64,000 bases of DNA, taken from NCBI RefSeq assembly GCF_014638915.1, contig NZ_BMFQ01000001.1:881142-945141 (forward strand). The letters are read 5' to 3'. Positions 50,449-59,418 of this stretch are shown piece after piece. This stretch comes from Xanthomarina arctica (lineage in GTDB: Bacteria; Bacteroidota; Bacteroidia; Flavobacteriales; Flavobacteriaceae). Every line of letters begins with the position of its first letter. Positions within the stretch are counted from its first letter, which is position 1. The notes under the pieces were generated by a model, which saw only the letters and a program-made list of their open reading frames with translations, did not search any database and had not been told where the DNA came from. The translations under genes and the position numbers were made by a program.

Positions 50449-51393
50449 TTAGAAATTATAACTTAAACCAAATGTAGTATAAACTTGTACTGCATTATCT
50501 ACATTGTCAAAATCTGGTTGGGTTCCAATTTCTCCTCCATCTTGCCAATTATTATAAGAATAATTAAGAGCTTCTTGCTTGTTATCTCTTAAACCAAGCT
50601 CAAATCCAAGTCCAATACCTTTCCAAACGGTATAGCTTAAAGAGTTTATCCAAGTCCAGCTAGAAAGATCTGAGTCTTTATAACTCATAAATGCGGAAAG
50701 ATTTGAATTAAATTTTAAACCTCCAAAAGAACGGTTGTAATTAGCAACAACTTTAGCACCAAGAGACGATTCGAAAATAGCATCGTTATCAGCAAAAACG
50801 AAGTTGTAGTTTAAAGGATGAACTACTACTACTAAATTTTCTACAGGAGTCCAAGTAACACCAACACCAACATCTAAATATCCAGGATCGTTGAAGTTGT
50901 TTATTAATGTAGTTCTGTACTCAGCTAAAGTAGAAGCAGCTAAATTTTTAGCTATTTTATAACCAAAAAGAGAAGTTACATTGAAAACATCGCTAGCTTC
51001 CCTAAAGCTATCATCATCATTTGGATCATCTTTGTCATCATATTTTACCCAACTTAAGTTAATGATGGCTGTATTGTACCAAAAGTATTTTTCTCTGTCT
51101 AATTTTGCATGCGGATTAACGGTAATAGTTACGTTACCTGCAGAGTTGTTTGGAGAACCTTGACTATACCAGTTATTGAAATTAGAGAAACTTGCTCCAA
51201 TAGTACCAAAAGCACCAAATTTCCAACCTGGGTAAGCATCAATTTGTTTTTGTAAATCATCAACACTAGATTGTAAGGCTTTAATAGAGTCTTTTTTTGC
51301 TGTTTGTTCAGATTTTAACTCATCTTTAGTTTGTGAAAATCCTGCTGAAATAGTAAATACTATTAGAAGGATAGAAAGTAATTTTTTATTCAT
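50449..51393 (-). CDS. DUF3078 domain-containing protein with N-terminal coiled coil
   Basis: 314-residue exported protein (signal peptide MNKKLLSILLIVFTISAGFS). A charged coiled-coil stretch (KDSIKALQSSVDDLQKQIDA, about 35-54) precedes the beta-rich DUF3078 body (GWKFGAFGTIGASFSNFNNW), and the protein ends TTFGLSYNF with terminal Phe, as expected of an outer-membrane barrel. The coiled coil is absent from the downstream paralogue, so it may give this copy a periplasmic attachment or oligomerisation role; that is inference. A clear -7 box lies 43 bases upstream. Confidence 0.85.
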   Translation of the reverse strand: MNKKLLSILLIVFTISAGFSQTKDELKSEQTAKKDSIKALQSSVDDLQKQIDAYPGWKFGAFGTIGASFSNFNNWYSQGSPNNSAGNVTITVNPHAKLDREKYFWYNTAIINLSWVKYDDKDDPNDDDSFREASDVFNVTSLFGYKIAKNLAASTLAEYRTTLINNFNDPGYLDVGVGVTWTPVENLVVVVHPLNYNFVFADNDAIFESSLGAKVVANYNRSFGGLKFNSNLSAFMSYKDSDLSSWTWINSLSYTVWKGIGLGFELGLRDNKQEALNYSYNNWQDGGEIGTQPDFDNVDNAVQVYTTFGLSYNF

Positions 51394-51435
51394 ATTAAAA
51401 GGGTTTTAAGGATTAAATAATTGTATAAAGCGCTG

Positions 51436-51443
51436 CAAAGATA
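51436..51443 (-). promoter_or_regulatory. -7 element of the coiled-coil DUF3078 gene
   Basis: On the minus strand TATCTTTG is followed by CAGCGC, the same six bases that follow the atpD box at 1473-1480. It is 43 bases from the start codon. Confidence 0.6.
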
Positions 51444-51507
51444 TAAGTTACATGGCAGTTTTCAAAAAAAACAGTTCAATAAGTAACTTTTTTGAAAGGA
51501 GAGTTTT

Positions 51508-52020
51508 TTAAGTTTTTGGTTTTTTATATAGAGGAACAGAAGAACAAGCTTCTCCATACATAATGGACATGGCGATAGGTTTGAGTTTTTCTGTAATCAT
51601 TAAATAAGCATTTCGAGGAACGGGTTTATTGGAACAGCCTTTAATAATGACAGGCTTGTTTTTAAACGCTTCTAAATCTAATTGATTAATAATATCCTGA
51701 TAAATGGAAGTTTCTAGCATTTCTAAATCTCCAATTAGGTTTTTTTTAGAGACACCTTCTAGTTGAGTAGCAATTAACATATAAGCCCAAGCAGGTACAA
51801 TGGCATCTGTAGAGCAGGTTAAAGCCACAAACTGATTTTGATATTGCGACCAATCATGTTGTTTAACTTGTTCTCTGAAATCTTTTTCACGCAGAACAAA
51901 ACCTTCATAAAGCCAGTCTTTAATGTCAAATAAAACGCGTTTTCCAATAGGATAATAATCCTCCAAGTCTAAAACGGCTAATTTACTGTTCGCAATGCGA
52001 TTTATAATTTCTTCTTGCAC
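51508..52020 (-). CDS. DUF2480 family protein
   Basis: 170-residue cytoplasmic protein of family DUF2480, function unknown. Three Cys-containing clusters are visible: ALTCSTDAIVPAWAY, IIKGCSNKPVPRNAY and GEACSSVPLYKK; their number and spacing make a metal or Fe-S site thinkable but not shown. It is the last gene of the SUF operon, 67 bases after the sufT-like gene, and gene order plus Cys content suggest an accessory role in Fe-S cluster work. The intervening spacer contains GTTGTTTGTT repeats and a small CGCAGT-type hairpin. Confidence 0.82.
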   Translation of the reverse strand: MQEEIINRIANSKLAVLDLEDYYPIGKRVLFDIKDWLYEGFVLREKDFREQVKQHDWSQYQNQFVALTCSTDAIVPAWAYMLIATQLEGVSKKNLIGDLEMLETSIYQDIINQLDLEAFKNKPVIIKGCSNKPVPRNAYLMITEKLKPIAMSIMYGEACSSVPLYKKPKT

Positions 52021-52087
52021 GTGTTGTTGTTTGTTGTTTGTTGAGAAGTTGAAGTTGCAGTACTGAAAACTGCGACCGCATACTTAA
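52021..52087. repeat. Spacer repeat between sufT-like and DUF2480 genes
   Basis: Contains TTGTTGTTTGTTGTTTGTTG and GCAGTACTGAAAACTGC (5-bp arms, 52056-52072 approximately), belonging to the same word family as the element at 56488-56620. Confidence 0.5.
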
Positions 52088-52414
52088 TTAAAGCATTCCA
52101 AGTTCCAGTTTTGCTTCTTCGCTCATTAGTTCCTGAGTCCAAGGTGGATCGAAAGTAATTTCTACTTCAGCAGTTTTAACCTCATTCAACGATTTTACTT
52201 TTTCTTCAACTTCTAAAGGTAATGTCTCAGCAACAGGACAATTAGGTGTTGTAAGTGTCATTAGTATTTTTACTTCGTAATCTTCGTTTACAAAAACGTC
52301 GTAGATTAAGCCAAGTTCGTAAATATCAACAGGTATTTCTGGATCGTAAATTGTTTTTAAAACGTTTACTATTTTTTCGCCTAAAGCGTTTGTGTCTATG
52401 GTTGTTTTACTCAT
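52088..52414 (-). CDS. sufT: SufT-like DUF59 / MIP18-family Fe-S assembly protein
   Basis: 108-residue protein of the DUF59 (MIP18-like) family, involved in maturation of Fe-S proteins. Seen: KTIYDPEIPVDIYELGLIYD, the Cys-containing TLTTPNCPVAETLP and EVEITFDPPWTQELMSEEAK at the C-terminus, all standard. It follows sufE by 83 bases within the SUF operon, which supports SufT over PaaD. The conserved Cys in NCPVAE is the probable cluster-handling residue. Confidence 0.9.
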   Translation of the reverse strand: MSKTTIDTNALGEKIVNVLKTIYDPEIPVDIYELGLIYDVFVNEDYEVKILMTLTTPNCPVAETLPLEVEEKVKSLNEVKTAEVEITFDPPWTQELMSEEAKLELGML

Positions 52415-52442
52415 GTTTTTAAGTATATGCGTTAAGTTGTTT

Positions 52443-52486
52443 GTTGTTTAGTCGTAGTCTTTTAAAACAACTTTACGACTAACAAC
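52443..52486. repeat. Inverted repeat between sufE and sufT-like genes
   Basis: GTTGTTTAGTCGTA (52443-52456) is complementary to TACGACTAACAAC (52474-52486) with one bulged base, around a 17-base loop. It could form a stable mRNA hairpin between the two cistrons. Confidence 0.6.
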
Positions 52487-52497
52487 TAAGGACTTTA

Positions 52498-52920
52498 CTA
52501 ATTAAGCTGTGTTTGGTATGCAATGGCATACAATTTTAATTGTTTAATCATACTAACCAAGCCGTTTGCGCGAGTTGGCGATAAGTGTTCTTTTAAACCA
52601 ATTTCGTCTATGAAATCCGTGTCGGCTTCCATGATATCTTTTGGAGTTTGATTGGTAAATACACGAATTAAAATAGCAATAACACCTTTGGTAATTATGG
52701 CATCGCTATCTGCTGTGAAATCAATTTTGTTGTTATCCATGCTTGCATGAACCCAAACTTTACTCTGGCAACCCCTAATAAGGTTATCATCGGTTTTAAA
52801 TTGCTCATCAATTTTGGGTAAAGTTTTTCCCAGATCAATCATATATTGATAGCGTTCTTCCCAATCGTCAAACATGGCGAATTCCTCTATAATCTCGTTT
52901 TGAATGTCTTGAATATTCAC
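52498..52920 (-). CDS. sufE: SufE family Fe-S cluster assembly protein
   Basis: Sulfur-acceptor protein of 140 residues that takes persulfide from SufS. The active Cys51 is in LIRGCQSKVWV; EFAMFDDWEERYQYMIDLGK at the N-terminus and LKEHLSPTRANGLVSMI near the C-terminus are typical. It follows the META-domain lipoprotein gene by 51 bases and precedes sufT-like. Its partner sufS lies two genes upstream in the same operon. Confidence 0.95.
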   Translation of the reverse strand: MNIQDIQNEIIEEFAMFDDWEERYQYMIDLGKTLPKIDEQFKTDDNLIRGCQSKVWVHASMDNNKIDFTADSDAIITKGVIAILIRVFTNQTPKDIMEADTDFIDEIGLKEHLSPTRANGLVSMIKQLKLYAIAYQTQLN

Positions 52921-52971
52921 TTTTTATTATTTTATACAAAAATACAATAACAATTACTTCTAATCAATTAT

Positions 52972-53769
52972 TTACTGTTTTTCAGCAAGTTCGATAAAGG
53001 TTGAAAGTAGGGTAGCAATGTATTTATTAGGTTTTCCCGCATCAAATTCTGGAGTTTCATAGGTGTTACCTTGATAGGTGACTTTGAAACGAGCACTAGC
53101 GGCTGCATCAACAAATCTATTTTCTGAAGGTGCTTCTAAAGTTTTTAATTTTTCTAAATCTAAAGCTTCTATCGCTTTTAAAAGTTGTTTGTTTTCTGCC
53201 TTAGAACAGGTTTTGAATGTTAGCGTAGAACTTCTGTCTTTCTGAATAGATATCTTCCCATTTTCATAAATATAATGATTGTAGAAACCTCTTGTAACGG
53301 CAGTGTATTCTAACGTGTAATTTGAATCCTGAGATATATTTTCTTCGGATTTGCTATTTGCTTTTATTAGAACGACTTCTTTATTTAATAAGGTTAATTC
53401 CTGACCTTTTATGGAAAAAGTAGTAACCCTGCTTAAAGCGGTTAACATGTTTTGTTCCGTCTTGGTTTCATTTTCGCCACAAGCCATTCTGGTTGAAGCC
53501 AAAGGTCCAAATGAGATAGAATTTCCATCCATTTTATAGGTTCCAGAGAAACGGTTGCATCCTGAAAATCCCGAAACGGTTTTAGATTCATTATCAAACA
53601 GAAGGGTTAGTTTACTTAGAGAATAGTCGGATTCATTAAGCATATCGATATCGTATGTTCCAGAAATTTCTGTCATAGTTTTTTGGCTATTTTCAGTAGC
53701 AATAGCCTCTTTAGAATTTCCACAAGACATGAAAGTAAAAAAGCTTAGTAAAAGGGTTAAATATTTCAT
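52972..53769 (-). CDS. META domain-containing lipoprotein inside the suf operon
   Basis: 265-residue lipoprotein (signal ending FTFMSC, then GNSKEA). Residues about 32-140 form a META/HslJ-type domain: VSGFSGCNRFSGTYKMDG and GPLASTRMAC. The C-terminal part (about 145-265, beginning SNYTLEYTAVTRGFYNHYIY) is a separate small domain with a conserved GKISIQKDR that I do not recognise. HslJ-like proteins are linked to envelope stress and antibiotic tolerance. Lying between sufS and sufE, it is probably co-expressed with the SUF machinery, but it is exported, so it cannot act directly with it. Confidence 0.82.
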   Translation of the reverse strand: MKYLTLLLSFFTFMSCGNSKEAIATENSQKTMTEISGTYDIDMLNESDYSLSKLTLLFDNESKTVSGFSGCNRFSGTYKMDGNSISFGPLASTRMACGENETKTEQNMLTALSRVTTFSIKGQELTLLNKEVVLIKANSKSEENISQDSNYTLEYTAVTRGFYNHYIYENGKISIQKDRSSTLTFKTCSKAENKQLLKAIEALDLEKLKTLEAPSENRFVDAAASARFKVTYQGNTYETPEFDAGKPNKYIATLLSTFIELAEKQ

Positions 53770-53822
53770 TTTGCTAATTTTGTTTTAGATGATATTAATT
53801 ACAAAAAGGAAGCCAAAGTAGT

Positions 53823-55040
53823 TTAAGACAACATCATTTTTGCTTTCTTAACGCCTTCAACCAGAATATCTACTTCTTCTTTTGTGTTATAAAAAGCAAA
53901 AGAAGCTCTAATAGTACCTGGAATTTTGAAATAGGCCATGATAGGTTGAGCGCAATGATGCCCTGTTCTTACGGCAATTCCTAATTTATCTAAAATGGTT
54001 CCAACATCGTACGGATGTATTCCTTCTAGATTAAAAGAAATGACGGATGTTTTGTGACTTAGTTTAGGACCATAAATTTTTAAACCTTCTATTTCTAAAA
54101 GTTTTTTGGATGCATATTCTAAAAGCTCATGTTCATAGCTTGCAATGTTATCGAAACCAATGCTATTTAAATAGTCTATTGCAGCACCAAAAGCAATACC
54201 ACCACAAATGTTAGGTGTTCCTGCTTCAAATTTATGAGGTAAATCGGCATAAGTGGTTTTCTCAAAAGTTACTTCAGCAATCATTTCGCCACCACCTTGA
54301 TATGGTGGTAATTTATTAAGCCATGATTCTTTTCCATAAAGCATTCCAACACCTGTTGGACCGCACATTTTGTGAGCAGAAGCTACATAAAAATCGGCAT
54401 CTAGTGCTTGAACGTCTGGTTTAACATGTGGACAAGCTTGAGCCCCATCTATTAAAACGGCTGCACCAACTTGATGGGCCTTTTTAATAATTTTTTCTAT
54501 GGGATTAATGGTTCCTAAAGCGTTTGAAATATGATTTACAAAAACTAATTTGGTTTTATCTGAAAGTAAGTTATCGTATGCAGACATAACCAATTCGCCA
54601 GAATCATTCATGGGAATGACCCTTAAAATAGCGCCAGTTTTTTCGCATAACATTTGCCAAGGCACAATATTACTATGATGTTCTAGAGCTGATACAATAA
54701 TTTCATCATCCTTTTTTAGCAAGGAAGCGAATCCATGAGCCACCAAATTGATGCTTTCGGTTGTACCAGAAGTCATGATAATTTCGTGCGCATGTTTGGC
54801 ATTAAAATGATGTTGAATTTTGTGTCTTGCTTCTTCGTACTTATCTGTTGCTTCTTGACTTAAGGTATGAACACCTCTATGGATATTTGCGTTGTAATTT
54901 GAATAATAATCTACAATAGCATCTATAACCTGTATGGGTGTTTGTGAAGTAGCTCCGTTATCTAGGTACACTAAAGGTTTACCATGTACTTTTCTTGAAA
55001 GTATTGGGAAGTCTTTTCTTATGTTATCTATGTTGAACAT
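53823..55040 (-). CDS. sufS: Cysteine desulfurase SufS
   Basis: PLP enzyme that removes sulfur from cysteine for Fe-S assembly. The 405-residue group II desulfurase has YLDNGATSQTP at the N-terminus, the PLP Lys224 in SAHKMCGPTGVG, and the catalytic Cys363 in RTGHHCAQP on the short loop typical of SufS. LEHHSNIVPWQ and DGAQACPHV (Asp and His contacts to PLP) are intact. It follows sufD by a 119-base spacer containing a small hairpin and is followed by the META lipoprotein. Confidence 0.97.
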   Translation of the reverse strand: MFNIDNIRKDFPILSRKVHGKPLVYLDNGATSQTPIQVIDAIVDYYSNYNANIHRGVHTLSQEATDKYEEARHKIQHHFNAKHAHEIIMTSGTTESINLVAHGFASLLKKDDEIIVSALEHHSNIVPWQMLCEKTGAILRVIPMNDSGELVMSAYDNLLSDKTKLVFVNHISNALGTINPIEKIIKKAHQVGAAVLIDGAQACPHVKPDVQALDADFYVASAHKMCGPTGVGMLYGKESWLNKLPPYQGGGEMIAEVTFEKTTYADLPHKFEAGTPNICGGIAFGAAIDYLNSIGFDNIASYEHELLEYASKKLLEIEGLKIYGPKLSHKTSVISFNLEGIHPYDVGTILDKLGIAVRTGHHCAQPIMAYFKIPGTIRASFAFYNTKEEVDILVEGVKKAKMMLS

Positions 55041-55074
55041 AGTTTGGTTTTTTTAGCCCAGATTGAGGCAATTG

Positions 55075-55123
55075 TTGAAGCTCCTCGCAGAGAGCGACTG
55101 CCGAAAGCTGGAAGTAGCTTCAA
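55075..55123. repeat. Hairpin in the sufD-sufS spacer
   Basis: TTGAAGCT (55075-55082) pairs with AGCTTCAA (55116-55123) around 33 bases that include GAGCGACTGCCGAAAGC, resembling the CTGAGCGxAGyCGAAG spacer word. It may be a decayed REP-like insert in the suf mRNA. Confidence 0.45.
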
Positions 55124-55159
55124 AAAAATTAAATTTTAAGATTCCTGTCTGTTTAGGGG

Positions 55160-56473
55160 TTAGAGATCAAATCCCATATTAACTCCTAATTTATTGGCTA
55201 TAATTTTAGTAATCCGTTGTTTGATTTCTGGTATTTTTACCGAACTCAACACATTATTACTAAAAGCATACATTAATAAAGCTTTGGCTTCTTTTTTAGG
55301 AATCCCTCTAGATTGCATGTAAAATAAAGCGCTTTCGTCCAATTGTCCGATAGTACAACCGTGAGAACATTTCACATCGTCTGCAAAAATTTCAAGTTGA
55401 GGCTTCGTATTTATCGATGCTTTATCGCTAATTAAAATGTTATTATTAGCTTGAAATGCATTGGTTTTTTGAGCTTCTTTATTAACAAGAACTTTTCCGT
55501 TAAAAACACCAGTAGAACTATCGTCGTAAATACCTTTATAATCTTGGTGACTTTCACAATTTGGCTCTATATGATGCACTAAAGTATTGTGATCTACATG
55601 TTGTTTTTTACCAATAATGGTCACTCCTTTTAATGTAGAATCGATGCGTTCGCCATTTTGATAAAAATTAAGATTGTTACGTGTTAATTTTCCTCCAAAA
55701 GTAAAGGTGTGTACAGAACAATGACTCTCTTGCTTCTGATTAATAAACGTACTGTCAATTAATGACGCATTTTCGTTATCGTTTTGAATTTTGTAATAAT
55801 CAACAATGGCACGCTTGTTAGCAAAAATTTCTGTAACGCTGTTAGTTAAGACTGGATTGTCCGTTAAACTTTGGTGACGCTCAATAATTTGTACATGAGA
55901 ATTCTCGTTAACCACAATTAAATTACGTGGTTGTTGCAATAAAGCAGCTTCATTTCCAGTTGAAAAGTGAATAATCTGTATGGGTTTTTCAACTAGTTTA
56001 TTCTTTGGAATATGGATATAAGCACCTTCTTGTGAGAAAGCTGTATTTAAAGATGATAAACTGTCTTTAGTAGCAATTTTATTGAAGTAATTTTCAATTA
56101 CTAATTGGTATTTAGGCTTGTTTAAGGCGGCAGACATTAAACATACATCGATACCTTCATGTGTGGTTTGCGATAGATGCGATGAATATTTTCCGTCAAT
56201 AAATACAATTTTGTAACTGTCTATTTCGTGAATGAAATACTTTTTAACATCATTATATTCAATGTTTTTTTCGTGTTTAGGAAAAACACTATAATCATGT
56301 TTTAAAACACTATTTAATGAAGTATATTTCCAAGCTTCTTCTTTTTTAGAAGGAAAGCCTTCGGTTTCGAATATTTTTATAGCTTCGCTTCTAACATCGT
56401 GAATTGGTGAATCAATATCCACATGGTTTTCGAATGCTAAAAAGGACGATATGAGTTTTTCTTTTAATTCCAT
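55160..56473 (-). CDS. sufD: Fe-S cluster assembly protein SufD
   Basis: 437-residue scaffold subunit that pairs with SufB and SufC. The N-terminal helical domain (SEAIKIFETEGFPSKKEEAW) is followed by a beta-helix and the SufBD C-terminal domain with DDVKCSHGCTIGQLDESAL and QSRGIPKKEAKALLMYAF. The conserved Cys and His region CSHGCTIG is intact. It is separated from sufC by a 157-base spacer that includes a 16-bp inverted repeat. Order sufB, lipoprotein, sufC, sufD, sufS is close to the standard SUF order with an insertion. Confidence 0.96.
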   Translation of the reverse strand: MELKEKLISSFLAFENHVDIDSPIHDVRSEAIKIFETEGFPSKKEEAWKYTSLNSVLKHDYSVFPKHEKNIEYNDVKKYFIHEIDSYKIVFIDGKYSSHLSQTTHEGIDVCLMSAALNKPKYQLVIENYFNKIATKDSLSSLNTAFSQEGAYIHIPKNKLVEKPIQIIHFSTGNEAALLQQPRNLIVVNENSHVQIIERHQSLTDNPVLTNSVTEIFANKRAIVDYYKIQNDNENASLIDSTFINQKQESHCSVHTFTFGGKLTRNNLNFYQNGERIDSTLKGVTIIGKKQHVDHNTLVHHIEPNCESHQDYKGIYDDSSTGVFNGKVLVNKEAQKTNAFQANNNILISDKASINTKPQLEIFADDVKCSHGCTIGQLDESALFYMQSRGIPKKEAKALLMYAFSNNVLSSVKIPEIKQRITKIIANKLGVNMGFDL

Positions 56474-56487
56474 TTAATTCAGTTTTC

Positions 56488-56620
56488 AGTTTTCAGTCGC
56501 AGTAATCAGTAATTTTGAATATGCTAAAGAAAGCTGTTTACTATTTATATATATGTTGAAAGCTATGCCATTCGAAGTAATCAGTATGGAGTGAGCAACT
56601 GCAAACTGCGACTGAAAACT
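56488..56620. repeat. 16-bp inverted repeat in the sufC-sufD spacer
   Basis: AGTTTTCAGTCGCAGT at 56488-56503 has an exact inverted copy at 56605-56620, separated by 101 bases of AT-rich sequence. Outside the arms, partial further copies (CAGTTTTCAGT at 56480-56490; CTGCAAACT at 56619-56627) show that the arm unit has multiplied. The two arms could pair in the suf mRNA. Confidence 0.7.
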
Positions 56621-56630
56621 GCAAACTATT

Positions 56631-57383
56631 TTAAGTTACCACCTCTTGCTTAATCCAGTCGTAACCTTTTTCTTCTAGCTCATGTGCTAATTCTTTTCCA
56701 CCTGATTTTACAATTTTACCGTCGTGTAAAACATGTACAAAATCTGGAACGATATAATCTAAAAGTCTTTGGTAGTGAGTAATTATTATTACTGCATTGT
56801 CCTTGCTTTTTAATTTATTAACGCCATTTGCAACAATACGCAAGGCATCGATATCTAAACCAGAATCTGTTTCATCAAGAATAGCTAGTTTAGGTTCTAA
56901 CATGGCCATTTGAAAAATTTCGTTTCGTTTTTTCTCACCTCCAGAAAAACCTTCGTTTAAAGAACGTGATAAAAACTTTCTGTCTATTTCTAGCATTTCA
57001 GATTTTTCACGAATTAATTTCAGCATGTCTTTCGCTGGCATATCTTCTAAACCTTGAGCTTTTCGAGTTTCGTTAATGGCCGTTTTTATGAAGTTTGTTA
57101 CAGAAACTCCTGGAATTTCTACAGGATATTGAAACGAAAGAAAAACACCTTTATGTGCGCGTTCTTCAGCTGCTAATTCATCAATATTTTCATCGAACAA
57201 AAGGATTTCTCCCTCAGTAACTTCATACTCTTCTTTTCCAGCAATTACTGAAGCCAAAGTACTTTTTCCAGAACCATTTGGTCCCATAATGGCATGAACT
57301 TCCCCTGGATTAACTACTAAATTAATGCCTTTTAATATGGCTTTATCGTCAACACTTGCGTGTAAATTATTTATTTTTAACAT
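56631..57383 (-). CDS. sufC: Fe-S cluster assembly ATPase SufC
   Basis: 250-residue ABC-type ATPase of the SufBCD scaffold; not a transporter. Walker A GPNGSGKSTLAS, Q-loop FQYPVEIPGV, signature GFSGGEKKRNEI, Walker B ILDETDSGLD and switch HYQRLLDYI are all present at normal spacing. It follows the small lipoprotein gene by 66 bases and starts with MLKINNLHASVDDKAILKGI. Complete. Confidence 0.97.
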   Translation of the reverse strand: MLKINNLHASVDDKAILKGINLVVNPGEVHAIMGPNGSGKSTLASVIAGKEEYEVTEGEILLFDENIDELAAEERAHKGVFLSFQYPVEIPGVSVTNFIKTAINETRKAQGLEDMPAKDMLKLIREKSEMLEIDRKFLSRSLNEGFSGGEKKRNEIFQMAMLEPKLAILDETDSGLDIDALRIVANGVNKLKSKDNAVIIITHYQRLLDYIVPDFVHVLHDGKIVKSGGKELAHELEEKGYDWIKQEVVT

Positions 57384-57449
57384 ACTTAATTATTCAAAAA
57401 ATTACAATTTAAGTTCTTTTAAACTTAAAAGTTTTATTGGGTTTTTAGA

Positions 57450-57857
57450 TTATTTTCCAGATTCTAAAATGATGTCTTTTTTATTTGGATCTGGCTTAGT
57501 GACGTATAATATTTCTTTTATTTCAACACGAAATGGCCAGCCTTCCTCTCCTTCTGGTTTAGAAACAATCTTACCTTTTACTTCTACAGGAACCATGTCT
57601 GTTTCTTCTACTTTATAAGCTTTCACCATTTCATTTAATTCCTGCATTTTTTCGTCTACAACTACGCCGTAGACTTCTCCTTGAGTTTGTAAAACTGCAG
57701 CATCTGCATAATAGACGAAATCACCCATTAATAAGGTTAAATCATCATTTTGCTGTTCTAATTTATCACTATCGGTTTCAAGGGATTCCGTTTTAGAATC
57801 GTTTTTACAACCATAAAAAGTTGTAATTGCTAAGAATAGGATGAATGTTTTTTTCAT
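57450..57857 (-). CDS. Small lipoprotein between sufB and sufC
   Basis: 135-residue lipoprotein (signal ending FYGC, then KNDSKTES) with an Asp/Glu/Gln-rich linker and a compact beta-type body (YYADAAVLQTQGEVYGVVVD, VPVEVKGKIVSKPEG, FRVEIKEILYVTKP) that could be an OB-like barrel. I do not recognise a family; NlpE-like OB domains are one possibility. It is exported and so physically separated from the SUF proteins, yet shares their operon. A hairpin lies in the spacer before it. Confidence 0.7.
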   Translation of the reverse strand: MKKTFILFLAITTFYGCKNDSKTESLETDSDKLEQQNDDLTLLMGDFVYYADAAVLQTQGEVYGVVVDEKMQELNEMVKAYKVEETDMVPVEVKGKIVSKPEGEEGWPFRVEIKEILYVTKPDPNKKDIILESGK

Positions 57858-57880
57858 ATTGTAATCTTCAATTAATTATT

Positions 57881-57913
57881 AGACCTTTCAGGTTTTAAAA
57901 ATCTGAAAGGTCT
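57881..57913. other. Intercistronic hairpin between sufB and the small lipoprotein gene
   Basis: AGACCTTTCAG (57881-57891) is the exact complement of 57903-57913, with an 11-base loop. In the leftward direction it follows the sufB stop by 7 bases but has no T tract after it, so it may be a weak terminator, an attenuator or an mRNA-stabilising hairpin. Confidence 0.6.
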
Positions 57914-57920
57914 CTTGTTT

Positions 57921-59369
57921 TTATCCAACACTTCCTTCTAAGGAGATTTCTAATAGTTTTTGAGCTTCAATGGCAAACTCCATAGGAAGCTTATTTAATA
58001 CGTCTTTACTAAAACCATTTACAATTAATGCTATGGCTTTTTCAGTTTCTATACCACGTTGGTTACAATAAAAAATCTGGTCTTCACCAATTTTACTGGT
58101 TGTGGCTTCGTGTTCTATTTGTGCTGATTTGTTTTTTACTTCAATATATGGAAAGGTATGCGCACCACAATCATTACCCATTAACAAACTATCGCATTGC
58201 GAGAAGTTACGAGCATTGTCTGCATTAGCACTTATTTTAACTAATCCTCTATAGGAATTTTGAGATTTTCCTGCAGAAATTCCTTTAGAAATAATGGTCG
58301 ATTTGGTGTTTTTTCCCAAATGGATCATTTTAGTTCCAGTATCTGCTTGCTGATAATTATTTGTTACAGCAATAGAATAAAATTCTCCAACCGAATTATC
58401 TCCCTTTAAAATACAAGAAGGATATTTCCATGTAACTGCAGATCCTGTTTCTACTTGTGTCCAAGAGATTTTAGCATTCTTTTCACACAAACCTCTTTTA
58501 GTAACAAAGTTGTAAACACCACCTTTTCCTTCAGCATTTCCAGGATACCAGTTTTGTACAGTAGAGTATTTTATTTCGGCTCCATCAAGAGCAATAAGTT
58601 CTACAACTGCCGCGTGTAATTGATTTTCATCTCTACTTGGTGCTGTACAACCTTCTAAATAACTTACATAACTATCTTCGTCTGCAATTAGAAGTGTGCG
58701 TTCAAACTGTCCTGTTCCTCCTTGATTGATTCTGAAATAAGTTGATAATTCCATAGGACAACGAACCCCTTTTGGAATATAACAAAAAGAACCATCGCTA
58801 AATACAGCGGAATTTAAAGCGGCATAAAAGTTGTCTTTTTGAGGAACAATAGTTCCTAAATACTTTCTAACTAGTTCTGGATGCTCTTTTATTGCTTCGG
58901 AAATAGGCATAAAAATAATACCTTTTTCACCTAATGTTTTTTTGAAAGTTGTTGCTACAGAAACTGAATCCACAACAATATCCATTGCTACGTTGTTCAT
59001 CTTTTTCTGTTCATCTACAGAAATCCCTAGCTTTTTATACATTTCTAGTAAATCTGGATCTACATCGTCCAGCGTTTTATTAGGATCTACAGATTTTGGA
59101 GCAGAATAATAAGCAATAGCCTGAAAATCTGGCTTGGCATAATGTACATTTGCCCATTCTGGCTCTGTCATTTCTTTCCAAGCTTTAAAAGCTTCTAGTC
59201 GCCATTCTGTCATCCATTCTGGCTCTTCCTTTTTAAGTGAAATGGCTTTTACGATTTCTTCGTTTAAACCTATAGGAAACGTGTCCGATTCAATATCAGT
59301 ATAAAAACCATATTCGTATTCTTTGGTTTTTAATTCTTCTCTTAAATCGTCTTCTGTATACTTGTTCAT
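57921..59369 (-). CDS. sufB: Fe-S cluster assembly protein SufB
   Basis: 482-residue scaffold protein on which clusters are built with SufC and SufD. Seen: FGV-type N-terminal region MSEPEWAN-like stretch ([20 protein letters not shown]), [40 protein letters not shown] with the conserved Cys, [29 protein letters not shown] and [15 protein letters not shown]. All the Cys and Glu sites expected of SufB are present. It begins 49 bases after sufA, in a spacer with a small TCTTCC/GGAAGA hairpin. Confidence 0.98.
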   Translation of the reverse strand: MNKYTEDDLREELKTKEYEYGFYTDIESDTFPIGLNEEIVKAISLKKEEPEWMTEWRLEAFKAWKEMTEPEWANVHYAKPDFQAIAYYSAPKSVDPNKTLDDVDPDLLEMYKKLGISVDEQKKMNNVAMDIVVDSVSVATTFKKTLGEKGIIFMPISEAIKEHPELVRKYLGTIVPQKDNFYAALNSAVFSDGSFCYIPKGVRCPMELSTYFRINQGGTGQFERTLLIADEDSYVSYLEGCTAPSRDENQLHAAVVELIALDGAEIKYSTVQNWYPGNAEGKGGVYNFVTKRGLCEKNAKISWTQVETGSAVTWKYPSCILKGDNSVGEFYSIAVTNNYQQADTGTKMIHLGKNTKSTIISKGISAGKSQNSYRGLVKISANADNARNFSQCDSLLMGNDCGAHTFPYIEVKNKSAQIEHEATTSKIGEDQIFYCNQRGIETEKAIALIVNGFSKDVLNKLPMEFAIEAQKLLEISLEGSVG

Positions 59370-59418
59370 ATTCGAAATTTAATATTAAAGTCTTCCTTTT
59401 GGGAAGATTTAGATGGTA

